This document shows positions 1 to 5,379 of a stretch of 5,379 bases of DNA, in pieces. The stretch lies in the NCBI GenBank assembly GCA_027415455.1, contig DAIBSV010000070.1, positions 4,302 to 9,680 of the forward strand, read 5' to 3'. This DNA is from Nitrospirota bacterium. GTDB lineage: Bacteria; Nitrospirota_A; Leptospirillia; Leptospirillales; Leptospirillaceae. A program made the translations under genes and the position numbers. Each line of letters opens with the position of its first letter. The stretch's first letter is position 1. A model generated the notes under the pieces. That model had not been told where the DNA came from. It was given only the letters and a program-made list of their open reading frames with translations, and did not search any database.

Positions 1-328
1 GGGTGGGCCTCCTGTCCGGTGACCCAGAACGGGACGATTCGGATCATGTCGAGCCCGGGCTATCCGAACAGTCTTCCCTGTTCACGCGATCATGGAGCGT
101 CTCTCCCAAGCGTGCGCGGCTCCCTTTCACGAATTCTGGGCCGACGACATCAGTCTTCCGGATAACACTGTCGTCGAGCCGACACGGATTTTCGGACAGA
201 AACAGCTCACGGAGCTTTATCTCCTGGCACTTGCCGTCCACCATCGGGGCAGGCTCGTGACCGTCGGCGACGCGATCCCTCTCGAAGCGGTCAGAGGATT
301 TCAAAAGCGCTCCCCCGTTGTCCTCTGA
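1..328 (+). pseudogene. vapC: VapC-family PIN-domain toxin, 5'-partial and frameshifted
   Basis: This is the C-terminal part of a PIN-domain ribonuclease, the toxin of VapBC toxin-antitoxin systems. Frame 1 opens at the window edge with family-like sequence (GWASCPVTQNG, then IRIMSSPGYPNSLP). The family pattern then continues in frame 2 from about position 77 (PVHAIMERLSQACAAPFHEFW, shortened: VHAIMERL then FHEFWADDISL; then QLTELYLLALAV and GRLVTV) to the TGA at 326-328. Dropping one C of the CCC at 76-78 joins the two parts without a gap; as written, frame 1 stops at 163-165. Two expected acidic positions are altered: the Asp usual in LTDxYLLALA is Glu (212-214), and the Asp of the usual TFD motif is Gly (266-268, TVGD). 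Substitutions plus the frameshift point to a decayed, inactive toxin. A single sequencing error could explain the shift but not the substitutions. The N-terminus and any vapB antitoxin would lie left of the window. The family assignment rests on remembered consensus. Confidence 0.75.
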
Positions 329-378
329 CCGCGGCCTCTCGTAACCGGGTCATTCCCCTGCTCCTCCGGTCACGGCCC

Positions 379-406
379 TTGATTTATTGGCGAGGGGGTC
401 TAGAAT
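379..406 (+). promoter_or_regulatory. Possible sigma70-like promoter upstream of the globin gene
   Basis: TTGATT at 379-384 and TAGAAT at 401-406 are separated by 16 bp. They match 4 of 6 and 5 of 6 bases of the TTGACA and TATAAT consensus. The predicted transcript would start near 413 and carry a leader of about 205 nt before the globin ATG. This is the only good hexamer pair I found between the vapC remnant and the globin gene. The rest of 329-618 is C/T-rich, with no convincing ORF, RNA gene or terminator. An ATG at 405-407 preceded by GAGGGGG (392-398) opens a frame that runs through the globin gene, but its product is Arg/Pro/Ser-rich and looks like a shadow. Confidence 0.35.
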
Positions 407-604
407 GGAAGACGTGATGCGACCCGCGAGGAGGAACTCCGGTCCGTCCGTTTATCCCACAAACCCCGCTTCCCGGCGCCGACGCTGTCACGACGGAGCC
501 CGTCCCACCGGATCCTTGTTCCCCGACTTCCTCCGACCCTCCCTTCCGGCCACTGGACGCACTCTTCCCTCTGCAGCCAGAACCCCGGAAGCCCTCAAGA
601 TACT

Positions 605-610
605 GAAGGA
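605..610 (+). promoter_or_regulatory. Shine-Dalgarno site fixing the globin start
   Basis: GAAGGA lies 8 nt before the ATG at 619. The next in-frame ATG (715-717, Met33) has no such sequence before it, which favours the longer protein with its N-terminal extension. Confidence 0.6.
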
Positions 611-618
611 TCGATCCC

Positions 619-1230
619 ATGTGCACGGAAAACTCTTCTTCTCCTGCTCCCCTCATTCCCTTCCCGAAAATCGGCGCTCCCGCCGTTCCCCCGACCTTTG
701 CCGACAACTCCACGATGGATATCGCCCGTCTCGGAGCGGAACTTCCGGTCGTGCGCCCACAGATGGTCGACTTTTTCTACCCCGAGTCGATCTTTCCGAC
801 ACGACGCGTCGGAGAAGTGGCCGGGTTCGACAGGATCCGGGACCTTGTCCTCCGGCATCACGACCTGATCTGGAGCAGTCCTCTCCGCCCGATCTTCGGG
901 GAGGACGAAACGCACTTCCGGATGGCGGCCGAGCGGACGGCCCGCTTCCATGTCGAGGTCTGCGGCGGCGAGAAGTCCTACACCAGCGAACGGGGACAGC
1001 CCCGACTCCGATCCCGCCACTTTCCCTTCACCATCACGGAAAAAGACCGGGAACTCTGGCTCGAGCTCTACATCCAGGCCCTGATCGAGGTCCGCTTTCC
1101 CGGGGAGGTCATCGAGGAGTACTGGCAATGGATCGAATCCCTATCGATCCGAATGATCAACCGGCGGACGACCTTCGAGCCTCCGAGGCGTTTTCCCTTC
1201 GCGAGCGTCCGGCATCGTTTCGAGGGATGA
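619..1230 (+). CDS. Truncated hemoglobin (group II-like globin) with N-terminal extension
   Basis: The 203-residue product is a 2-on-2 globin, a small cytoplasmic heme protein family that binds O2, NO or other small ligands. Residues about 68-181 form the globin core. The signature region matches group II proteins such as Bacillus YjbI: Gly116-Gly117, Tyr121, then RGQPRLRSRHFPFTIT (125-140) with His134 as the likely proximal heme ligand (codon 1018-1020), Trp147 at the expected G8 position (ELWLEL), and a last helix ending in RMIN (178-181). Residues 1-67 form a Pro-rich extension absent from typical proteins of about 120-135 residues; it shows no signal peptide or membrane helix. By hand alignment the B9-B10 positions, usually Phe-Tyr, are His80-His81, so the distal pocket may be unusual. 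The ATG at 619 has a GAAGGA site. The gene stands alone on its strand, downstream of the vapC remnant and converging on the coiled-coil gene. Globin membership is fairly sure; ligand and role are not known. Confidence 0.78.
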   Translation: MCTENSSSPAPLIPFPKIGAPAVPPTFADNSTMDIARLGAELPVVRPQMVDFFYPESIFPTRRVGEVAGFDRIRDLVLRHHDLIWSSPLRPIFGEDETHFRMAAERTARFHVEVCGGEKSYTSERGQPRLRSRHFPFTITEKDRELWLELYIQALIEVRFPGEVIEEYWQWIESLSIRMINRRTTFEPPRRFPFASVRHRFEG

Positions 1231-1371
1231 GCGCGGGGACGCCCGGAATGAGGAAAGACCACGCTCCCCTTCCGTTGGGGAACGGCGCCAGGGGTCGGAA
1301 GAATGAGTCAGGAAAAGTCTGGAAGGGGGAAGGAAGGATTGGCGGCTCCGGAAGGAGAAATCGCCGGGAGA

Positions 1372-1713
1372 TCAGAGGAAGCGCCGGCGTGGCCCGGCCC
1401 TCTCCGGGCGGGGGCGGTCGACGATCACGCCGATCTCGTCCACCAGGAACTGGAGCCGCGTGTTCAGGGCTGCCACGGCGTTAAGCCATTGGGCCCTCCG
1501 AACATGGAGGTTCTGGCAGTCCTCCTTATATTGGGCGATGAAGCGGTGCATTCGTTCTGACTCCGACCGAAGGGCGTCCCTTTCCGAGAGAAGAACATCC
1601 CACCTCTTTCGGGTCTCCTTGAGCCCTTCCAGGACGAAGGCGTTTTTTTCGAGAAGGGCGTTGTACTCCCTGACCGATTCGACGATCCGACCAATGTCCT
1701 TGCGACCGAGCAC
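1372..1713 (-). CDS. Small coiled-coil protein of unknown function, second gene of the RHH operon
   Basis: I do not recognise a family. The 113-residue product is highly charged and almost entirely helical. Residues about 7-94 read as a long coiled coil with hydrophobic residues at heptad-like spacing (IVESVREYNALLEK at 10-23; WDVLLSERDALRSE at 38-51; NTRLQFLVDEI at 84-94). A basic, Pro-rich tail follows (PRPERAGPRRRF, 101-112). There is one Cys (66), no signal peptide, no membrane helix and no known toxin or nuclease motif. The start is GTG at 1711-1713, with GGGAG at 1719-1723 spaced 5 nt before it. The frame closes upstream at the stop of the RHH gene (1777-1779) with no other start codon between, so GTG is the only choice. 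The gene lies 63 bp after the RHH gene on the same strand with no obvious promoter between, so cotranscription is likely. An oligomerising partner or effector of the RHH protein is an inference only. Confidence 0.6.
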   Translation of the reverse strand: MLGRKDIGRIVESVREYNALLEKNAFVLEGLKETRKRWDVLLSERDALRSESERMHRFIAQYKEDCQNLHVRRAQWLNAVAALNTRLQFLVDEIGVIVDRPRPERAGPRRRFL

Positions 1714-1776
1714 ACCTTCTCCCTCTGGCTCCCTCTGGGGACCGAACCCCGACCCGTCATCCGGCCAGGATTCCGG

Positions 1777-1935
1777 TCATTTTTTGCCCTTGCGCCGATC
1801 CGTCTGTTCGAAATCCGCAAAAAAGCTCTCCAGAACGACAAGAATTTCGGCATGGGCCGACCGGTGCTCCCGAAGGGCGCGTTCCTTGATGATCCGGTAA
1901 AGAGGGTCGTTGAGGCGAAGAGTCATGCGTTTCAT
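1777..1935 (-). CDS. Arc-like ribbon-helix-helix DNA-binding protein (antitoxin-type repressor)
   Basis: This tiny 52-residue gene encodes a complete ribbon-helix-helix fold. Residues 4-8 (MTLRL) are the beta strand that inserts into the major groove as a dimer. Residues 11-23 (PLYRIIKERALRE) are helix A. Arg25-Ser26 with AHAEILVVLESFF (27-39) gives the RSxxxEIxxxLE pattern of the Arc family. A basic tail (DRRKGKK) follows. Such proteins are dimeric repressors, often antitoxins that autoregulate their operons. The start is ATG at 1933-1935; an in-frame stop at 1945-1947 excludes anything longer, and ATG at 1924-1926 (Met4) is the alternative. There is no Shine-Dalgarno sequence, which fits the predicted leaderless transcript. 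A palindrome overlapping the -35 box is the natural operator. The coiled-coil gene follows at 63 bp. The fold is clear; the target DNA and any antitoxin role are inferred. Confidence 0.72.
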   Translation of the reverse strand: MKRMTLRLNDPLYRIIKERALREHRSAHAEILVVLESFFADFEQTDRRKGKK

Positions 1936-1941
1936 GAAAGA

Positions 1942-1969
1942 ATTTTAACATGCCTGACATAGATGTCAA
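1942..1969 (-). promoter_or_regulatory. Sigma70-like promoter of the RHH/coiled-coil operon, probably leaderless
   Basis: Read on the minus strand, a perfect TTGACA (-35, positions 1969-1964) and TAAAAT (-10, positions 1947-1942, 5 of 6 to consensus) are separated by 16 bp. Six bases (1941-1936) lie between the -10 box and the ATG at 1935. With standard -10 to +1 spacing, the A of the ATG is itself the first transcribed base. The missing ribosome binding site agrees with a leaderless mRNA. Confidence 0.65.
1955..1968. promoter_or_regulatory. Palindromic operator candidate O1 over the -35 box
   Basis: TGACAT-AG-ATGTCA is an inverted repeat with 6-bp arms and a 2-bp centre. It overlaps five bases of the -35 box (1964-1968) and extends into the -35/-10 spacer, centred about 26 bp upstream of the predicted transcription start. 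A dimeric RHH protein bound here would block RNA polymerase, the usual arrangement for autorepressed antitoxin operons. Binding by this particular RHH protein is inferred from adjacency. Confidence 0.5.
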
Positions 1970-2016
1970 CGTTCATTCTAAACATATATGTTTTAAATTT
2001 AAACTTACATAACATA
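1957..2016 (+). repeat. ACATA repeats at 25-bp steps upstream of the RHH operon
   Basis: ACATA occurs at 1957-1961, 1982-1986, 2007-2011 and 2012-2016. The first three start exactly 25 bp apart, and the fourth directly follows the third. The first two are each completed to a palindrome by ATGT; the third is not, so it would be a half-site. A further perfect palindrome, TTTAAATTTAAA, lies between at 1992-2003. This looks like a multi-site regulatory array rather than a CRISPR or an iteron origin, given its shortness and its place at a promoter. Confidence 0.4.
1980..1993. promoter_or_regulatory. Palindromic operator candidate O2
   Basis: AAACATATATGTTT is a perfect 14-bp palindrome. Its core ACATATATGT (1982-1991) differs at one base from the core of O1 (ACATAGATGT, 1957-1966). 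The centres are exactly 25 bp apart, and O2 sits about 51 bp upstream of the predicted start. It may be a second site for the same repressor. AT-rich palindromes arise by chance more easily, so the shared core and spacing are the stronger argument. Confidence 0.4.
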
Positions 2017-2112
2017 AAAAAAATATATCAACAATAAGCTTAACGGACACATTCGCCTCCGCTCAGAGCCCCAAGGCCCGGGGCCCGAGGTCGGCCTCCG
2101 TCTCTCGCAACT

Positions 2113-5100
2113 TCAGGGGATCGCGCCGGCTTCTCCGGGTCTTCCGAAAAGATATCCCTGGTAAAACATCTCTCCGATTTCTTCGAGAATCCTCCTTTGC
2201 TCCTCCGTCTCGACTCCCTCCGCGATCAGGGTCTTGTTCAGGGTCCGCCCCATGGACACGATCGTCCGCACGATTTCCCGGTCGTTTTCGTCTCCCTCCA
2301 GATTCCGGATGAAGGACTGGTCGATCTTGATCGTGTCGATGGGAAAGTCCCTGAGCGATCGGAGAGAGGAGTATCCCGTGCCGAAGTCGTCGAGGGAGAA
2401 ATGAATCCCCCTCTGCTTCAGGGTCTCGAAGGAGTTTGCGATTCCGGCGTCGGGAACGAGGAGGAGGGACTCCGTGATCTCGAGGACGACAAGGGAGGGC
2501 GGAACTCCGGTTTCCTCCAGAATTCCAATCACGGACTCACAGAATTCCTCCTCATGGAACTGGCGGGGGGAGACGTTGATGGCGACCCTCCGGGGCCGCC
2601 CGGCATCCGCCCATTCCCTGGCCTGACGACAGGCCATTTTCATGATCGCGCGGCCAAGGGGAAGGATGAGTCCGGTCTTCTCGGCCACCGGGATGAAGCG
2701 GGAAGGAGGAACCGTCCCCCATTCGGGGTGGACCCACCGGGCCAGGGCCTCGACGCTCCTGAGTCTTCCGGAGGAATCCACCACGGGCTGATAGTGGAGA
2801 AAGAACTGTCCGCTCTCGAGCCCCTTTAGCATTTCCTGCTCGGTCAGGAGAAGTTCCTGGACGGCCCTGTCCTGGGCGGGATCGAAGAAACGAAAGGTTC
2901 CCCGTCCCCCCTCCTTGGCCTGATAGAGCGCGATTTCCGCCGTCCTGAGCAACTCCTCCGCGGTGGTGCCGTCGTCGGGGAAGAGGCTCACGCCGATGCT
3001 CGCGCCGAGTTGGATCGTTCGTCCGTCCGCGGCGAAGGGAAGATGGAGCGCCTTTCTGATCCGTTCGATGAGGGCCAGAGTGGCGGATTCGATCCCGTCC
3101 GGGCCTCCTCCGGGAAGAGCCAGGACAAACTCGTCGCCTCCGAGCCTTGCGACGAGCGATTCCGCCCTGAGGATTTCCGAAAGCCGCGCCCCCGCCTCCT
3201 TCAGAATCCCGTCCCCCAGAGCGTGGCCCAGGGTGTCGTTGATCGTCTTGAACCGGTCGAGGTCGACCAGAAGGACGGCGACCCGGCTCCGGCGGTCTCC
3301 GAAAAGCGTTCTCTCGAGCCTTCGCATGAAAGCCTGGCGGTTCGGAAGGCCGGTCAGGGGATCGGTGGTGGCGAGGTACCGGAGCCTCTCCTCCGCCGCC
3401 TTCCTTTCCCCGATGTCGAAAAATATTCCGATATGGTTTTTGATCCGGTCTCCCTCCTTCAATACGACGACGGAAAGCCACTGGGGATAGATCTCCCCGT
3501 TCTTGCGCCGGTCCCAGATCTCCCCTTCCCAGACTCCCCGAGTCCGGATCTCCTTCCACATCACCCGGTAGAACTCCGTATCGTGGCGGCCGGAGGCGAA
3601 AACCCTGGGATCCTTTCCCAGGACCTCCTCCGGAGCATAGCCGGTGATGGCCGAAAAGGCCGGATTGACGCGGAGGATCCTGTTTTCGGCATCGGTGATG
3701 GTGATGCCGAAGGGACTTGCCCGGAAGACGAGTTCGGCCAGAGCCCTTTCCTCTTCGGAGCGGAGGCGTTCGGTCGCGTCCCGACCCACGACGACGAGGG
3801 CCTTTCGCGTTCCGTCTTCGTTGAAAAGGGGGATCTTCCGGGTTTCGATGATGTGGAGGGCTCCGTCGGGGGTCGTCACCGGCTCCACCGCATCGGTCGA
3901 AACGCCGCGGCTCCAGGCCCGTTCGTCCGCGACGAGGCATCCCAGATGGGCGTCGGCCAGAAGAGGGTTCAGAAGGGCCATCTCCTGCTCCGTCTTTCCG
4001 ATCCAGTCGGTCCGCCCCACGAGACCGAAGAGGGAGAGTCCCGCCCGGTTCACCAGCCGCCAGGCCCCCCGGGCGTCCTTGAGCCAGACGCCGTCCGGGA
4101 GAGCCTCGATCAGGGTCTCCATCTCCATCGCCGCCAGCCGGTTCTCCTCTTCGAGGCGGACCCTCTTCGAGATGTCCCGGGCCGCCCCGAAAAGCTCCGA
4201 CGGAAGCCCTGCGGCATTTTTCCGGATCGTGGCGCGAACCGTGAAATGGCGGGAAGCTCCTCCGGGGAGGGTTGCCCGCAGATCGAAGGAGAGGGTCTCC
4301 CGGCCCTCCCCGAGGGCGGCCTGGACGGCGGCCCGGGCCGTCTCCCGGGCCGCCTCGTCGAACAGCCCCCCGAAAGCCCCGGAGCCGGACTGGAGGAGTT
4401 CCTCCGGGGAAAGGCCGAACTCCCGGATCGCCGGACTCACGAAGGTCAGGGCATCTTTTTCGAAAGAGTAGACGAACAGGATTTCCGGGACGGTGTCGAC
4501 GATCTCCAGAAATTTCCGCCTCTCCGCGGAGACCGTCTCGATCAGCTCGTGGCGCTCGAGGGCGAGCCCCGTGGAGCGGGCGATGGTCCGGACCATCGGA
4601 AGATGCTCCTTGGCGAAGAGGGTCCGGTCGGAGGAGGAGACGAGGGCCAGGACGCCCCTCTTCGTCCCCGAGTAGACGAAGGGGACGATGGCGCCGCACT
4701 TAAGTCCCAGGGAAAGGAAGGCAGGAAGCGGGCTCGGAAACCTGTCGTAGTCCCGGACGATGATTCCCTCGTCTTTCCAGAGCGCCGCTCCGGCGGCGCC
4801 CTGATCCGCAGGGAACGGGGCGTTCCACCGGTCGTCCATGGCCTTGAACAGTCCGAATCGCCACCGGAAGGCCAGACGGTTTTTTTCCGCATCGTAGAGG
4901 GCGACCAGCGCTCCGTCCGCCCCGGTGAGGTCCATCGCGCCCCGGAGGATGCCCTCGATCAGGGGATCGATGTCCACCGACCGCTCGAGATGGCCGAGCG
5001 TCTGGTCGACGACGGCGTCCTTCATCTCCAGGATCTCCCTGAGGGAGGACTCTCTCCTCTTCTTTTCCGTGACGTCTTCGAGGACGAGGACGACCGCGAT

Positions 5101-5379
5101 CGCGCCGCCCTCCGGGATTTTCGAGGGTAATGCCTGGATCCGGTAGGACCGCCCGTCCCGCGTCCGGACCGATCCCTCCGATTCCTTTCCCGTGGAGAGG
5201 ACCGTCCGGCTGACCTCGAACGGCCCGCCCTCCTCGGGAACGAGAATGTCGTGGTACGGACGCCCCAGGGCCTGCCGCGGGTCGGCCCCGGTCCGGGCGA
5301 AGAAGGCCCTGTTGGCGAAAATCAGGCGGAAGCCGGAATCGTGGACCAGAAAAAGGTTGGTCCGGGCATCGACGAACCG
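2113..5379 (-). CDS. Multi-PAS/GAF GGDEF-EAL cyclic di-GMP signalling protein (5'-partial)
   Basis: The frame is open to the right window edge, so the start is missing; 1088 residues are visible (numbered here from 5379). The Met codon at 5023-5025 lies in the helix after a PAS domain and is not the true start. Domains in order: PAS (about 6-110, ending DVTEKKRRE), GAF (128-280), PAS (285-405, ending ARDISKR), PAS (418-540, ending GRDATERL), PAS (548-660, ending FDIGERKAAEERL), GGDEF (670-835), EAL (848-1080). The GGDEF domain should make c-di-GMP from two GTP: GGDEF is intact at 747-751, as are metal and substrate residues (VDLDRFK, Asp706; Asn714-Asp715). The inhibitory I-site RxxD reads RAES (738-741), so its Asp is missing. 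The EAL phosphodiesterase looks complete: Gln864, EAL 877-879, Asn935, EITE 967-970, DDFGTG 997-1002, Lys1018, Glu1054 and Gln1074. No membrane helix is visible, so the seen part is cytoplasmic. The PAS and GAF ligands cannot be told. Which activity dominates in the cell is unknown. Confidence 0.95.
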   Translation of the reverse strand, partial: RFVDARTNLFLVHDSGFRLIFANRAFFARTGADPRQALGRPYHDILVPEEGGPFEVSRTVLSTGKESEGSVRTRDGRSYRIQALPSKIPEGGAIAVVLVLEDVTEKKRRESSLREILEMKDAVVDQTLGHLERSVDIDPLIEGILRGAMDLTGADGALVALYDAEKNRLAFRWRFGLFKAMDDRWNAPFPADQGAAGAALWKDEGIIVRDYDRFPSPLPAFLSLGLKCGAIVPFVYSGTKRGVLALVSSSDRTLFAKEHLPMVRTIARSTGLALERHELIETVSAERRKFLEIVDTVPEILFVYSFEKDALTFVSPAIREFGLSPEELLQSGSGAFGGLFDEAARETARAAVQAALGEGRETLSFDLRATLPGGASRHFTVRATIRKNAAGLPSELFGAARDISKRVRLEEENRLAAMEMETLIEALPDGVWLKDARGAWRLVNRAGLSLFGLVGRTDWIGKTEQEMALLNPLLADAHLGCLVADERAWSRGVSTDAVEPVTTPDGALHIIETRKIPLFNEDGTRKALVVVGRDATERLRSEEERALAELVFRASPFGITITDAENRILRVNPAFSAITGYAPEEVLGKDPRVFASGRHDTEFYRVMWKEIRTRGVWEGEIWDRRKNGEIYPQWLSVVVLKEGDRIKNHIGIFFDIGERKAAEERLRYLATTDPLTGLPNRQAFMRRLERTLFGDRRSRVAVLLVDLDRFKTINDTLGHALGDGILKEAGARLSEILRAESLVARLGGDEFVLALPGGGPDGIESATLALIERIRKALHLPFAADGRTIQLGASIGVSLFPDDGTTAEELLRTAEIALYQAKEGGRGTFRFFDPAQDRAVQELLLTEQEMLKGLESGQFFLHYQPVVDSSGRLRSVEALARWVHPEWGTVPPSRFIPVAEKTGLILPLGRAIMKMACRQAREWADAGRPRRVAINVSPRQFHEEEFCESVIGILEETGVPPSLVVLEITESLLLVPDAGIANSFETLKQRGIHFSLDDFGTGYSSLRSLRDFPIDTIKIDQSFIRNLEGDENDREIVRTIVSMGRTLNKTLIAEGVETEEQRRILEEIGEMFYQGYLFGRPGEAGAIP

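Larger units (their letters stand above)
1936..2112. other. Intergenic region with AT-rich island between the c-di-GMP gene and the RHH operon
   Basis: About 110 bases (1936-2045) are strikingly AT-rich against the surrounding GC-rich DNA. They hold the RHH promoter, the palindromes and an A8 run (2016-2023). From about 2046 to 2112 the sequence is GC-rich again. It contains a short hairpin (GCCCC 2068-2072 / GGGGC 2080-2084) downstream of the c-di-GMP gene, but no T tract follows on the minus strand, so no intrinsic terminator is called. TAAGCTTA at 2035-2042 is another small palindrome of unknown meaning. Confidence 0.5.

Noticed and set aside
44..304. 86-codon minus-strand frame across the vapC remnant
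   Set aside because: It is antisense to recognisable PIN-domain sequence, starts at TTG and shows no motif.
1272..1285. Hairpin CCGTT-GGGG-AACGG between the convergent globin and coiled-coil genes
   Set aside because: The stem is only 5 bp and no T tract follows on either strand, so it is not a convincing intrinsic terminator.
387..1484. 365-codon plus-strand frame overlapping the globin gene, with a possible SD and ATG at 405
   Set aside because: The product is Arg/Ser/Pro-rich and motif-free, and it overlaps the globin frame, which carries family signatures and a good ribosome binding site.
1303..1560. 85-codon plus-strand frame opposite the 3' part of the coiled-coil gene
   Set aside because: Composition is Gly/Pro/Glu-rich with no recognisable domain. 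The minus-strand coiled coil is more protein-like and has operon context.
1757..1969. 70-codon minus-strand frame overlapping the RHH gene
   Set aside because: The other frame gives a complete RHH fold and a properly placed promoter. This frame's upstream start would lie over the -35 box.
1957..2016. CRISPR array or iteron-type replication origin
   Set aside because: The repeat unit is only 5 bp with three to four copies, there are no spacers of CRISPR length, and no Rep or Cas gene is near. A promoter-linked operator explains it better.
2068..2084. GC-rich hairpin downstream of the c-di-GMP gene
   Set aside because: It has 5-bp arms without a following T run on the minus strand; it could be chance in GC-rich DNA.
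3010..5130. Long plus-strand open frame (706 codons) opposite the c-di-GMP gene
   Set aside because: It is antisense to clear GGDEF/EAL/PAS coding sequence, its product is Gly/Pro/Arg/Asp-rich with no motif, and such frames are expected opposite GC-rich genes.

Overview
The window comes from a GC-rich bacterium: coding DNA reads at roughly 60% G+C by eye, with strong G/C preference at third codon positions. I cannot place it taxonomically. The pyrimidine-rich intergenic tracts and a large PAS/GAF c-di-GMP protein would fit an environmental chemolithotroph (an acidophilic Nitrospirota such as Leptospirillum came to mind), but that is only an impression.

Layout, left to right. (1) Positions 1-328, + strand: the 3' part of a vapC-type PIN-domain toxin gene that is frameshifted near 76-78 and lacks expected acidic residues, so it is called a pseudogene. 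(2) Positions 329-618: non-coding, with one sigma70-like promoter candidate. (3) Positions 619-1230, + strand: a divergent truncated hemoglobin (group II-like) with a long N-terminal extension. (4) Positions 1231-1371: a short convergent gap with no convincing terminator. (5) Positions 1372-1935, - strand: a two-gene unit made of a 52-residue Arc-like ribbon-helix-helix (RHH) protein, easily missed because it is so small, followed 63 bp later by a 113-residue coiled-coil protein of unknown function. (6) Positions 1936-2112: an intergenic region whose first ~110 bases form an AT-rich island. It holds a strong promoter for the RHH gene, placed so that transcription should start at the A of the ATG, and palindromes with a shared ACATA core repeating every 25 bp. 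(7) Positions 2113-5379, - strand: most of a large c-di-GMP signalling protein (PAS-GAF-PAS-PAS-PAS-GGDEF-EAL) that runs off the right edge.

The candidate undescribed system is the RHH plus coiled-coil pair with its periodic operator region. Its architecture resembles an autoregulated toxin-antitoxin operon, but the second protein has no recognisable toxin fold. The globin and the PAS/GAF c-di-GMP protein are both plausible gas, redox or small-ligand responders, but nothing in the sequence links them; they lie in opposite orientations with separate control regions.
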